From Musa acuminata AAA Group (lineage: Eukaryota; Streptophyta; Magnoliopsida; Zingiberales; Musaceae): a stretch of DNA of 64,000 nt. The DNA lies in the NCBI RefSeq assembly GCF_036884655.1, contig NC_088339.1, forward strand, positions 23,951,501-24,015,500, written 5' to 3'. The notes under the pieces are model-generated. The model ran no database searches, was not told where the DNA came from, and saw only the letters and a list, made by a program, of their open reading frames with translations. Positions 52,004 through 64,000 of this stretch are shown piece by piece (position 1 is the first letter of the stretch; each line of letters begins with the position of its first letter). A program made the position numbers and the translations under genes.

Positions 52004-54532
52004 ATGGAATGGGATTACAAGATGCCTCCGTGGGATTTGGCAGAGCTGGAGCAGAGTGCGGAGCCCAGCATGGGCGCAGTGGTCGGGCCAAGCTGCAACC
52101 TCCGAAGCCAAGCTGAGGGAGCGGACTGCTCCGTCGATCTGAAGCTCGGGGGCTCACCGGAGAAATGGAAGAGCCAATCCAAGACGACGACGGCGGTGTC
52201 GTCCTCCAGCCCATCGAAGAGGGCTCGAGCACCGGGCGCCGGGAGCCAGAACGCGGCGTGCTCGGTCGACGGCTGCAACTCTGATCTCAGCAACTGCAGG
52301 GAGTATCACAGGCGCCACAAAGTCTGCGAAATCCACTCCAAGACTCCGATCGTCATGGTGGGCGGCGTGGAGCAGCGCTTCTGTCAGCAGTGCAGCAGGT
52401 AATGCATATAGAACAGGGCAACCTGCAAGCCGAATGGTAAAGCTCTCAGTACATGCTTTGTTTCCTCATGGCCGACCCATCTTCTCGGATTCTGTGTGAT
52501 GATGGTAAAAGCACCGGCTTCGCTTCTTCTAGGCTGCAAATGTTTGATTTGAGCAGTCCTCATAAGCTGCATGCCATGATTTCAGACGATCATGGAGAAG
52601 AGTTTCATCTTTTGTTCGTCTTCCTCTGCTACTTGTTGTTCTCACCTTATTTTCTAATGTATTCTGGCAAATCAAGTCTGAATCTTTCATTTGGTGTTGC
52701 TCTATTTTGGTGTTGCTCTATTCTGGCACCTTATTTTTGCTCTATTTCATTTGGCAAATCAATTCTTCTTCTTCTTCTTCTTCTTCTTCTAATCAATTCT
52801 TCTTTCTTCTTTCTTCTTTCTTCCTTATCATTTTACTTTGTTCCATTTGCTTGCAAGGATTCTTCTTGTTTCCCTGTTGTATCATCTTTCTGATTCCAGG
52901 AGTATGCTTTGCTCCTGGTCTCTCTCTCTCTCTCTCTATTTAGTTCATCTTCTAGTAAATTTGTATTGATTTCAGCTCAATAATCAACCTTAGCATATTG
53001 GTCAAAATTTCCAGAGTCCAACTATCCAACTTGAACATCTCAAGCTGTTCCAATTAAACACAACTTCTGCTATTTCTCTGTTGTGGAAAATTGATTTCAG
53101 ACATCTATACCTTCTTCAGCATAATATTGTCTGCAGATTATATTTTTTCTGCCAAAGAAGTCATTCAGAAGTATATTTCTCTCTTTGAGCATCTTTTGCC
53201 TGATGATGCATACTGCACTACAAAGAAGTCCTCACCTTCTTTCCAATTCTTTGGTTTTGGCAAGCAGAATCAACTTAATTCTTTTAACTTCTTCTTCCTT
53301 GAGTTTGTGATGCTATCACTTGCAAAATTGCTCTCTCTGGATTCTTTGGAGCAAAATAGGATCATAAAAGGGGGAAAACAGCATTCAAATTTCAATCATA
53401 ACTCCACTGTCTTCTTCGTACTGTCATATAATATCAGAATAGAAACCGCAGTTATGTGGACTCACCTCCTCGAAAATTCGACACTTCATCCACAAAAACA
53501 TTCCAATTCTTGTTCATCTGTTTGATTCCTTTTCCTCATCGTCGGCACCACACGATTGATGGTTTGATGATGCAAACAGGTTTCACTTGCTGATAGAGTT
53601 CGATGAGGTAAAACGAAGCTGCAGGAAACGTCTCGATGGCCACAACAGGCGCAGAAGGAAACCTCAACCAGAATCTGCTACTTCTGCTAACCTGTTTCCG
53701 ATTCAACAAGGTATGAACTTTCTTAGATTTCTCCATTTTCGCGAACGAAAGGCCTGCTTTTTTGGTGAAATTTCTGTCATCTGAATCGATTTACTGGCTG
53801 GCTGTTTGGAAATCGGAGCACACAACATGCACTGATGCCCTAATTAGGGTTCTAAAGGCTTCAACTCGGCATGCAGGGACCAGGTTCTCAACCTGTGCAT
53901 ATATATCCCAAGCTCCTCCAACAGAGCCCAACTGGTCTGCCATTGTTAAAGCTGAGAAAGATGCACTGTACACCCATCACACCCCGCTGCATCTCATCGA
54001 CAGCCAACACCACTTTCCTGGATCCTTTTCTTGCAGCTATAAAGAAAGGAAGCAGTTCCCTTTCTTACAAGATGGCAAAGCGGCATTCAGCAGAACAGCC
54101 GTAGAAGCATCAATATGTCAGCCACTCCTCAACACCGTTCCTTCAGTAGAAAGTAGTAGCAGCAGCAGCAGCAGCAAGCTTTTCTCTGATGGATTAACCC
54201 AAGCTATCAACTCCGAGTGTGCTCTCTCTCTTCTGTCATCACCAACTCAAACTTCGAGCATTAGTGTTGACCACATGTTGCCTACTAATAGGATTCCAGT
54301 GGGTCAGCCACTTGTTCCGAGTCTTCAGTACAGCAGTCTCAATCCCTACTCTGGTTCTCCAGCTTCAGGCAGTGTCTTGCCAACGGAGTTCTCTTGTTCA
54401 GGGGCTGAGGATGAGCAAGCAGGTGGAGTTCTGGTTTCTGATACTGATCTCCATTGCCAGGGAATGTTTCAGATAGGTGGCGAGGGTGCCAACGATGGAG
54501 CCTCCCCATCTCTACACTTTTCTTGGCAGTAG
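52004..54532 (+). CDS. SPL: SBP-box transcription factor (SPL, SPL9/15/OsSPL14-16 type)
   Basis: Exons 52004-52398, 53580-53710 and 53877-54532 give 393 residues. The SBP domain (about 85-161) is split by intron 1 inside [18 protein letters not shown], the usual site. Zinc ligands are Cys86, Cys91, Cys108, His111 and Cys127, Cys130, His134, Cys146. The nuclear signal [19 protein letters not shown] overlaps the second zinc site. Exon 3 carries [15 protein letters not shown] and QPLLNTV, as in SPL9/15 and OsSPL14/16 proteins. These factors bind GTAC cores and control phase change, branching and panicle or inflorescence form. The start is [12 protein letters not shown]; the upstream in-frame part looks like 5' UTR. 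A miR156 site lies in exon 3. Confidence 0.95.
54219..54238 (+). promoter_or_regulatory. miR156 target site in SPL exon 3
   Basis: GTGCTCTCTCTCTTCTGTCA is the canonical SPL miR156/157 target. It encodes the conserved ALSLLS peptide and pairs with miR156 with one mismatch opposite the usual position. It makes age-dependent silencing of this gene very likely. Confidence 0.93.
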
Positions 54533-55567
54533 TAGTAGTAGTCCTGTAAATGGTATTAGTTCCTCGAGGGTTTGTACCGACTAAAACTCTTGTTTTGCTT
54601 TGTCCAAACATTGATGTTCTTGCTCACTTCTGACTTTGATGCTGAGGAGCTTTCTCAACATCTTTCCTGATGAAAGCAAATGGCAGTGATGTTTCTTGTT
54701 TTCAGTGTTTGCTTTGAAGGCCACCTCAAGCTTTTCTTCATTGGAGAAGGCACACAACTCTACTTTTTTTCCTCCTTTATTGTCTCATTTATGAAAGAAC
54801 TCGAAATTAGTGGGTATTTCAATTTCATATATCCAGAATTTTCCATATATATATATATATGTATTATTTGATTGATTTTTTATGAATAGCATGCTCTTTC
54901 TATAGTTCTTCCCTCTGCTTTTAAGTTTACCAAATGAACCATAATTAATGGTCTGATTTAGCTGATATATTCATATTTATCACATATGTATCTATCTATA
55001 TCCCAAGTCATCATATCTGATGAATGACCAGTGTTCCAAGCATACCCAAACCCTTTTTCCCCCTCATCATGCTCTGCTATGAGTGTCCAGATACTGGTAA
55101 AATTCATCTTCCAGTGATTCCTCAGGCATCCAATTTTGAATAGCTTGAAAGATGATAGCAAATCCCTCAATTCTGAAGTTAATAAGCAAATGCAGGTGCT
55201 AAGAATTATCAAAACTAGCTCTGAAACAATCCAATGCCACAAGGTCAGCAGTTGAGAGGATCAACATCAGCTCTCTACATTATGGTCAATCTTAAAAAAG
55301 GAAGGTGCTCAGGAAACAGTATGTAGTACATGCCCAAGATATTTCCTTCAATTATTGCAAGAACCAAAGAGAGTTGAAGGTTTAGCTACTGAAACAAACA
55401 ATAGAAAAGGAAGGCCAATTCAGCCATCAGAGAAAACTAACATTCATTGTTATGCATTCACCAGTGGACTCGAAAGCAAACTATCTGAAGTCTTTGATGA
55501 CAAAAAATACACATCTAGTTTTTGCCATTGCTTATTGTACCTTCAGCTCCAACTAGACACTCTTCTT
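54533..55567. other. convergent 3' regions, no gene
   Basis: This lies between the ends of the SPL (+) and gamma-carbonic-anhydrase-like (-) genes. A short (AT)n run is at 54845-54860. Nothing else is recognised. Confidence 0.5.
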
Positions 55568-58500
55568 TCAAATAGAAATGTTGAGGGCCCTTTTCATCTT
55601 CTCCACCTCTAAATAAACTGTGGAATACGGAAGGAACTCGGAGAAATGGTTCTGCATCAGATCATTAATGGCCACAGCTAGTTTTGGAATATCTAGGATT
55701 TCTTCGTGGGTCAGCTTTCGAACAAAACGAGCTGGGTTGCCAGCCCAAATCTCGCCAGTTGGGATCCGACGACCAGGGGGAAGCACAGACCCGGCTTCGA
55801 GTATTGAATTGGTCTCTACCAGTGAACCCTCCATGAGAATGGAGTGCTGACCAATTATGCATTCTGGCTCAATTGTGCATGACCGAAGGAGACTGTAAGC
55901 ACCAATAGTGACATATCTCTCGATGGATGTTTCAGCAGGAAGTCCTGACACAGAAACATGCCGGAGATGGGATTTCCATAAAAATGTCAACCAATTCAAC
56001 AATAAAGCAAAACCAGGAAGAAGGCAACATAACAATGAACTGAAATCTGTATTCAATTTCCTCATTTCAAGATAAACTAACAGTGATTTAGATTCCGCCA
56101 AGAAATTTGCGGCATGTTTGCAATGTCCTTAACATTGTTGATCGAGGTATATCCACCAAATATACACTAAAATGGTATATACACCTCTTGTATCTCAATC
56201 TGACCAAACACCCAGTATGCGATGTGGGCTAAATTGATTTATATTTTCTATTCAATAAATTTAATTAGTTTTGGGAGTTGGGGTGCCATATGACAACATG
56301 ATATATATTTCTAATTTACTTTCCTAAATTGGTCAGGGAAACGAAAAAGGAAATCAAACAAAACACTGGAAGAGGTAAAAAATTAGGCTTGAATGAGTAT
56401 TCTAGAGCTTGATTGAAGATTTCATCCACACAAGTAGAAAATTGCTTAAAGAATCTAAAAATAAGAAAGTCTATGCCAACCAAATATTTTGTCAAAAAGG
56501 AAGATTATCTCATGAAAAAAGTTGAAACAAATCATCCCTAAAGAAAGTAAGATAATTGATCAGACTTGAACTCGTGTCAAATTTTCTTACTGCAATAATA
56601 GCAACAAATAGCAATGTCCACAGTTAATTGAGCCTAGCTCCTGTATGGAGCTCATCCTATTGGAGCCTTTAAACAACAAAGCACAATTTGTTAATAAGAC
56701 AAATGACCATAGACAGGGACCTATCATGCAAACCATTGAAGTATTACTACAATCAACTAAAACAAGCCTTTGTTCCAGTATCTGGGATCAGATACATGAA
56801 TCCTTTGCCACTTGTCTCTCTCCTATAGCAAATGTTATCATTTTTTTTTCTGATTAAATCCCCATTATTCTTCTCTCTTACCCTACTGACAAGCTTGAAT
56901 CAACCTGCCTAACCTTATATTCCAGAATGCAGATCTTGTACAAATATCACAGAACCACCTTATGCAATTTCGTTTATCTTATCCTTAACTCTTCTCTGTC
57001 ATGCTAAATGCTAATTACCTGAGAGAAAGGCTTTGGCTTTCTTTCATGCATAGCCTCTGTCACAAAACAACAACATATAGTCCTACCTTTGACCTTCGAT
57101 CGTGGATGTGTAGATACCTTTGCCTTAGTCTCTTCATAGCACTAAGGTCAATACTTTAGTTCATTACTAGTGGCCAAACTTCCATGTATAGATCTTTTCT
57201 CAGGCAACATAGTCCCCTGCATCTCACTTATCAGTCATAGATGGCCCTTGCAACTGCTGCTCGGGTTATCAAGCCATGTTTTAATACTTCAAACTGAACT
57301 GTTGCAACCTCAAATACATAATCTCCTTCTCTTACAGCACTAATTTTCTCAAATTTCTTCATTGGAAACAACCAACAGGATGTGAAAATGCAACATAAAA
57401 TTTGCTTTCATGTGATTTTTGGAACACAAGACGGCTACAAACCTAAAGCTTTTCTTCACCAAAATCCAGCTTTCATTTAAGCAAGAAATTATTAGACTTC
57501 ACAAACTATTATCATCATGCGATCCATTATTTGTAAGTAGACACAAAACTATCAATGATATGCATCCACAGGACAATTACAACAAGAATTTATTCCCACC
57601 AACACAAACCAGTGAGGCACAAAAGGCTTAAATTAGAAGAATTCCACCTTGATTATGGTTCTCAAACATGCTCAAAAGACCTTTGTTAAGATCATGGTTT
57701 GCAATACCGTACCATACCACTTGGTGTGGTACATTGGTACACCTTAGTGTATCATGTATCAGTATGCTTGGTACAACTCGGTACATACCATACTGATAGC
57801 TAATCGGTACACCAGTACGGTATGATGTTCAGAACCTTGGTTAAGATTACGACAAGTGGTTAACTAAAGACCTAAAAGTGTCAGAAGTCAGTATATTTGG
57901 GGGAGAGAAAACATATATAGTTACATATAAATATGTGATCTCTTTGTAAAAAAGGGTGGCCTATACATGAGGCACCTGGCTCCATCAATATAAGATAAAA
58001 AAAGGGTCAATGAGTGCAGTCATAGCTCTGCGAGCAGAAAGTCTGTCTTGATCACCAAAAGTTGCAAAAAGATGACCTTAACATAGCACCAAACATGCTT
58101 ACATGATTAACAAAACAATATGAAGGAAAAGGATGGTGAAGCGCACAAGGCTCCCACAGACACAGGGTATAGGAAGGGTTAATATATATACAACTTTACC
58201 ATTGTAGGTGAAAATGAACTCTATCATGTATGTTGTAAAATAGCAATTGAGGCGTGACACCAAGGCTTGCCCTTAACAATATGTAAAGTGATCAGATAAT
58301 TCTGGCGAGTTTCCAGAAGGTAGAATTTGGAAACTTTTGATTCTTTAATGTCATATAGATTAATCAACCATTAATAGATGCTACCAAAATAGCAATCTAG
58401 GAGAACCCTCAGTTAAGAAAATGAAAGTAATATCTGAAATCTATAACCAGAAACCTTCATGTTATTTAAAGAGATGTATAAAGTGTAGTTCCTCATTTAG

Positions 58501-59724
58501 GAACACATCTTTTAGTCCAGTAAACATATTGTTGATAATTGTTCAGGGTGCAAAAGGAAATATCAAAATAGATTGCCCGGTTTTATTCGATATTCATATC
58601 CTATGTTAATTATACTTCATAAATCTAGCAGACAAAGCAATTTTTTTTGCAGCCATCAGATTTCGGTTGCTAATGTGATCAAATACTCTTTTACTTGGTT
58701 TGAGATCCAAAAAATTATTCGTTTTGAGCAAGTTTAACCCAAACTATATTTGCATGCCAAATCAAACACCTCTAAGATAAAAATAGGTACCCTTATCTCC
58801 ACCAGCTTTTCAGAGAAAAGCAACCTAGCCATCCAACAAACTGAGTTCAATCATCATATGAACTAAGTCGTCATCCATTTCCCGTTTCACTTAGTTGTTC
58901 CAACAAAACTTGGTGATCTTCATTTGCTTTATGGTGACCCTCAAATGTGTGTATGCCATGGCATCTCTTTTTCACCTATTATCATCGCATGATAAATCTC
59001 CCACATATAAGTCTAGGATAATCCACACCTAAATTTCTGACTATTCCAAGATCCAGCATAGAACAAAATAGTTAAAAAAATTTATCTCGCCAACATATGG
59101 AACCAAATTTGTATAAATCGATGTTATAGATATCCACAGTCGTGATGCATTCTAATAATAGCCCACAAAAAATATCATCTGTTATTGGCAGAATTGCTTC
59201 CTAATTGATAAAGAAATGAAACAATTATAGAGCATACGTCATCAACTCGGATCAAGTTCCACTCAGTCGAAAGGATCAAACCTAAAAGTAATCAATCAGA
59301 TAGGACAGACGGCAAATTTAGATCGAGGAATTAGGGGACCTGTGGGAGACTTCCAGGCAGCGTGGAGAACGCAGCGCTCCTGTACATTGGAGCAGAACCC
59401 GACGGTGATCTTGTTCAGGTCGCCGCGGAGAACGGCACCGTTCCAGACGGAGGCGCCGTCGTAGACGGTGACCTGCCCGGCAAGGACGACGTTGGGGGCC
59501 ACGTACGCATCGACGGCTATCGTGGGGACCCACTGCCCCAGGGGAATGATCCGCCGCTGCCCCCTGTAGTCCCACTTCACGCGATCCGACGCCGTCTGCG
59601 GCGGAGGCGCCACCGCCGCCGCCGCCGCCGCGGTGGCGTCGGCGGAGAGAAGGCGGTGGAGCGGGATAAGGTGGGGTCGAACGGCTAGGGTTCTTCGCGA
59701 GAGACGAGCGAGAGCCGCCGCCAT
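55568..59724 (-). CDS. GAMMACAL: gamma-carbonic-anhydrase-like protein of mitochondrial complex I
   Basis: Two minus-strand exons, 59724-59340 and 55944-55568, give 253 residues, close to the 252 or so of plant gamma-CAL proteins. The N-terminus MAAALARLSRRTLAVRPHL is a basic, Arg-rich mitochondrial presequence followed by an Ala/Pro linker. The left-handed beta-helix is seen in VAPNVVLAGQVTVYDGASVW, GAVLRGDLNKITVG and GQHSILMEGSLVETNSIL. YVTIGAYSLLRSC replaces the VTIGHGAILHGC of active enzymes, so metal-ligand His residues are missing, as is typical of the -like members. They form, with gamma-CA subunits, the matrix-side carbonic anhydrase domain of plant complex I. The intron is 3.4 kb and hosts a MITE. 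Confidence 0.94.
57693..57839. mobile_element. hAT-type MITE in the gamma-CAL intron
   Basis: A 147-bp element is flanked by perfect 8-bp direct repeats GTTAAGAT (57685-57692 and 57840-57847). Its ends form an imperfect terminal inverted repeat: CATGGTTTGCAATACCGTAC on the left, and CAAGGTTCTGAACATCATAC then CGTAC on the right read in reverse. The inside is rich in GGTAC/GTACC words. It has no coding capacity. Confidence 0.72.
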
Positions 59725-60117
59725 TTCCAGGTCGTTCCACCGCAAGAGAGGACAGAGAGGAGCGGAGAGGGGGGAGGCAAAGGCGGAATAAGGAATTGTG
59801 CTCGTGTGAGGTGTAGAAGTGAGGGGCTCCACACGTGCGTCATTTGAGCCGGACCGGTTTGATCGGGCCCATCTTTATAATGGAAATGGTATGTGCCCAT
59901 GGAATCTATTTGGGCCGGGCCGGGTCGGATTTGGAATCGAGGAGGCTTTTAATTACTGAATTCTCCCCGTCATCACCACCGTTGAGACGCCCACATTTAA
60001 GTAGCCGATCCTGCAATTTCCACCGCCTCTTCTCTGCACGTCGTCACTCTTCCCCTCCGCCCACGATCCTAAACCTAACCAGCGGCCTCTCCTCTCCCCT
60101 TCCGAGCTCCCCCGCCA

Positions 60118-63100
60118 ATGGCAACCATCCTTTCCGCTCTCACTCCATCTTCCCCAAGTCCCTCGCCGCCGCCCCCTTGCCCCGCTGCATCTCCGCCTTC
60201 CCTTTCCTCTCCCAGGAGCCCCAGCTACAGGAACCACCGCCTCCGACTCTCCCACAACTGCCCGCTCCCCTCAACCCCGCCACTGGGAGCCCCTTCTACC
60301 AAGAGAACTGGCGGAACCTGACCCCCGCACCCGGTGTCGGTCCTTTCGTCGGCGGCCGGTCGCTCGTCCCCATGGGACTCCCCGTGACAGCCCGGACGAT
60401 GGCCTTCTCCCAGACCCTCGATGTATCCAGCCTCATGAACGTCTTCGCTGACTGGATGACGTCGCAGCGCTGGTCCGATCTCAAGCAGCTGTTCGAGTTC
60501 TAGATCCGCTCACCGGACGCCTCCGGCGAGCCCAATAAGCCCGACGTTCATCTCTTCAATCACTACCTCAGGGCTAATCTGATGATGGGGAGCCTTCGCA
60601 TCTGGTGCCTCAGATGCAGGAGTACCAGATTGCGCCCAACACGGCATCATATAACTTGGTGCTGAAGGCTATGTTTCAGGCGCGGGAGAGTGAGGAAGCG
60701 GAGAAGTTGGTTGACCGGTAATTTTGTAGGATAAAAATGCATAGTATTCTTCATTTTGTAATCATTTTTTGGGCAATTCATTATTTTGTTAGGTCAGTTT
60801 CATATTATGTTTGGGTGGTTGATTCCAACAATGTAGATAAGTTGATAGAGAGACTTATGCATCTGCCTAAGAAGCAATCTAAAAGGAAATACCTGCGTCA
60901 GCAATAAATGGCCTATGAATTGGACACAGAAATTAAAAATGACCATTGTTTGGTGTCCTATTGAAGAAAATGAACCAGAGCTTATGTTTCCAATGTCAAC
61001 GATTTGAACTTTAGATTTTTTCGATTTTTTTAACCAAATTCAATTCCTCTTGTATGGTGCAACTAGACAATATTGAAATGTAGAACATTTATGTTATAAC
61101 ATGTGGGGAAATTTTGGGATATTTAGACTGATATACTGATATAAGTTGATTCATCAGACTTGTGAATACAGAAAACAAATTGTACATTGTGGAGCCTGAT
61201 CTTTAAACTTGGTAGCAAATCTAATAGTGTTGGTAAACCTTTTGCGGCAGTAAAGATACAGGTTTTCTATCCGTCTCTTCTCTTTAGCTCTATTTTCTGA
61301 TATCTTGTGACTGCATCCCTTAGTTCTACTTATATCTTGTTCCCACTAATCTCTTGGGGTATTGCACATGACAGACAAACAGACAACCAAGACCCTCATC
61401 ATGTGTGTAAATTTAATGATGGAGGTCCATACTCACAATCCTATGTAGTATAATGTTATCACTATATTAATGATAATTGGCAACTAGGGACAATTTGGGT
61501 CTTGATGGTTAAATTGGGAATTGATGTGACTCACTAAAAGCTTGTAGGGATGTTTTTATAATATTGAAATGGCAGGTAATTGTTCCATTGTCAATATTAT
61601 ATTTACTAATACAATTGTAACTGCATTCTTAAGCTTTTTTTATTCAGAAGGTGACCTGTTTCCTTCAGACAGCAGAAATGGAATTTAGACCTTTCCATTT
61701 TTCTGTAGCATGCACATTTATTGCTTTGAAATGATTGCTTATTGATTGACTTCAGGATGCTGCAAACAGGCACTATGCCAGATGATGTATCATACAATAT
61801 GGTTGTAGGCCATTTAATCCTAATGAATGAGATAGATTCTGCCTTCAAGTATATGGATTTGATAATAAAGTCTGGTTTTATGATATCAACAATTGTCTTT
61901 ATGGATTGTGTACGGAGTTGTGTGAATGCTGGAAACTCTGGCATCCATCATAGAGAAATGCAAGGTATTGACCAAGTTTTCCAAATGTGTAATTAGTTAT
62001 GTTGTCACTTATGGCCATCGACTGCCATATTTTTCTGTACTGTTGCATTTTGAAGTCCCGTTCCTTATCTTTCACAATGTAAATAACATTTAGTTATTTC
62101 TGTTTTATCTTCATCTTTGGGTTTTATAATTTTGATTTGGTTTTTCCTTTAGACAACAGATCAAAACAAAGCCCTATGCCCAAGCTGGAATTTGTGTAAC
62201 TATATTGCAGAAGGCTTAGTTGTCTCAGCAGTTGGCACTGCAGGTAGAACATGCAACTCTACCCTTTTAGATGCCGCTTGGTCAATCTTGCAACGATCAT
62301 TGCAACAAAAAAGGGCCCCAAGTCCAGAGACTTACCTTGCAAAGATATATGCACATGCATCACTAGGACAACTACAATGTGCTTTTGCTACCCTCAATGA
62401 ATCTGAAACCGTGTATGAGAATTCTGAAGTTGATCAGGAGCTGTTTTCTCCTTTTACATCTGTATACCCACTAGTCATTGCTTGCTGCAAGAATGGCTTC
62501 TCAACTTTGGATTCGGTATGGCCACAACCTATTTCAAATCGAATACCATGCCCTTACATGTGGCATACATTTCACAAAGCAAGCATAATTATTAAATATG
62601 TACTACTGGTATGCAATAGTTCACGATTTGGTGAGCCAGTAAGTCTATAAGTTACACCTGAATAGAAAGGTTTCACTGTCTTGGTTCTGGCATTACTACT
62701 TTTATCTTCATCTTACAATTGAGTTAAGTTATAGGGTGGTTTTCATCGAGTATTATGGCATTACAACTTTTGTCTTCATCTTACCATTGAGTTGAGTTAG
62801 ATTATGGTTTTCACTGGGGATTACAAAATTACAACTTTTGTCTTCATCTTACCATTGAGTTTTGGGCAACTGATTTAATTTAGTTTGTAGGCTATCAAAA
62901 TTATATACTCTTAAAACATTAGTCATGCAATGCATGCTGTTATTATTGGCAACAGTAGATGACCTTCTTGTTGTTCCTGAAAATACCATTCAGGTGTACA
63001 TTCAGTTGGAGAATTTGAGCCGTGCACACCCCCTTTACAAGTCTGTTGCTGCTCTCAACTGTGTGATCTTAGGTTGTGCAAGCATATGGGATCTTGATCT

Positions 63101-63738
63101 AGCATATGAGACTTTTGAGGCCATCAGTGAAAAGATCGGAGTGACACCTGATGTTCATTCTTATAATGCTTTGATGTGTGTGTTTGGAAAGCTTAGAAAG
63201 GTTACTTATCTTGCATAGTGCGTCATTATCTTTTTATTCCTTTGTGATTGTCATTGTTCCTCTTTTACGTTTGAGGAAATGAAGAAATGTTCATTTGGCA
63301 GACCACTGAAGCTTGCAAAGTGTTTGAGCATTTAGTGAGGTTGGGCGTGAAACCAAATGCAACAACATATTCATTGCTTGTTGATGCTCATCTTGTCATT
63401 CGACATTCAAAAACTGCTCTGTCAGTAATCGATGATATGGTTTGACCCATCTTTTCATACCCTACTGACTGTTGTGTTAATTTGAACTTCAATAAGGTAA
63501 CGACAATTTGGTCTTTGGATTATTGCTTATCTTTCAGGTCGAGGCAGGTTTTACTCCAAAGGAAACACGAAAAAAGGTCCAAAGATGCTATTCACAAGAA
63601 TTAGATTTTGATAGTGATGAAAGGGTACAATCTCTTGCTCAAAGATTCAAGTATAAAATGGGTGGTGAATTACGTCGAGAGATGCTTTATAATCTGGAGT
63701 ACAGCAGTATGAGGTATCCTTCACTCTTCCAGATCTAG
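60118..63738 (+). pseudogene. mitochondrial-type PPR protein gene with a damaged 5' half
   Basis: Six exon-like blocks (60118-60717, 61756-61964, 62153-62515, 62994-63200, 63302-63439, 63538-63738) match, in order, a conserved plant PPR protein of the At1g26460 type. Diagnostic pieces are CISAFPFLSQEPQLQ, SQTLDVSSLMNVFADW, KPDVHLFNHYLRANLMMG, NTASYNLVLKAMFQARE, VGTAGRTCNSTLLDAAW and SVAALNCVILGCASIWDL. Exons 3-6 are in phase and splice cleanly. Lesions in the front half are a shift near 60150 between the ATG frame and the conserved frame, a TAG at 60501-60503 where the family has Trp (FEF-W), a shift near 60590, and a shift near 61931. At 62209 an in-frame gap joins NYIA to EGLVVS, dropping roughly 25-30 codons. 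A full-length protein is impossible from this sequence unless it contains assembly errors. It is divergent from the gamma-CAL gene. Confidence 0.8.
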
Positions 63739-64000
63739 AATCATGCAGTGGTTGCTTGAACAGTTTATGTCAGCATCAAGTTCATGAGCTTAATCTTTCT
63801 GTACTCATCTTTGTTGCTGGCAGATCTTTTGTGACCGCTGCTTGTGTATTAGCTCAAGTGCAGAATTATAACTTGGATTTCTTTTGAATTTACCAGGTTT
63901 CTTGGCTGGTTGAGGAAAAGAGCAGCATGTAAATTTCTTGCTTGTAATTTATTTTTACTGAAAAGCTAAAAAGTGGGATCACCAACCAACTTGTTATCAA

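Overview
This is a nuclear window from a flowering plant, most probably a monocot; a non-grass monocot such as a Zingiberales (banana-type) genome would fit. The reasons are split genes with GT-AG introns, GC-rich 5' exons set in AT-rich introns, many GA/CT and AT microsatellites, fossil Copia and hAT-type elements, and plant-specific families (RABA5 GTPase, SBP-box factor with a miR156 site, PFA-DSP phosphatase, PPR protein, gamma-carbonic-anhydrase-like subunit of mitochondrial complex I). The species call is inference; no search was run.

Layout. 1-4.2 kb: a possible last exon of a gene entering from the left (+), a degenerate tandem duplication, and a small three-exon gene on the minus strand with a NOI/RIN4-like N-terminus. 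4.25-7.9 kb: a RABA5-type Rab GTPase (+) behind a duplicated TATA-containing promoter module. 10.3-12.3 kb: a CIB/bHLH77-78-like bHLH factor (-) with a GA-rich minisatellite upstream. 16.6-24.3 kb: two tandem intact copies of a ceQORH-type quinone oxidoreductase (-), carried on about 2.7-kb duplicated blocks with a truncated Copia retrotransposon filling exactly the space between them. 25.8-26.2 kb: an orphan hydrophobic protein (-). 30.1-31.6 kb: an intronless 6-phosphogluconate dehydrogenase (-). 33.0-37.7 kb: a nine-exon TBC Rab-GAP (-). 40.5-42.4 kb: a five-exon PFA-DSP phosphatase (+). 42.4-52.0 kb: nearly 10 kb with no recognised gene, starting with a GC-rich promoter-like island. 52.0-54.5 kb: an SPL transcription factor with a miR156 site (+). 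55.6-59.7 kb: a gamma-carbonic-anhydrase-like gene (-) whose 3.4-kb intron holds a MITE with a perfect 8-bp target-site duplication. 60.1-63.7 kb: a mitochondrial-type PPR gene (+), divergent from the previous gene, with well-preserved 3' exons but a damaged 5' half.

The genes form no operon-like set. Loose links are Rab signalling (RABA5 and a TBC Rab-GAP) and oxidoreductase/NADPH metabolism (6PGDH and ceQORH). I found no wholly new multi-gene system. The most unusual structures are the ceQORH duplication with its Copia-filled junction, the decayed PPR gene, the duplicated core promoter of the Rab gene, and the unexplained 42.4-52 kb interval. Exon coordinates were read by eye from reading frame, splice consensus and family similarity.
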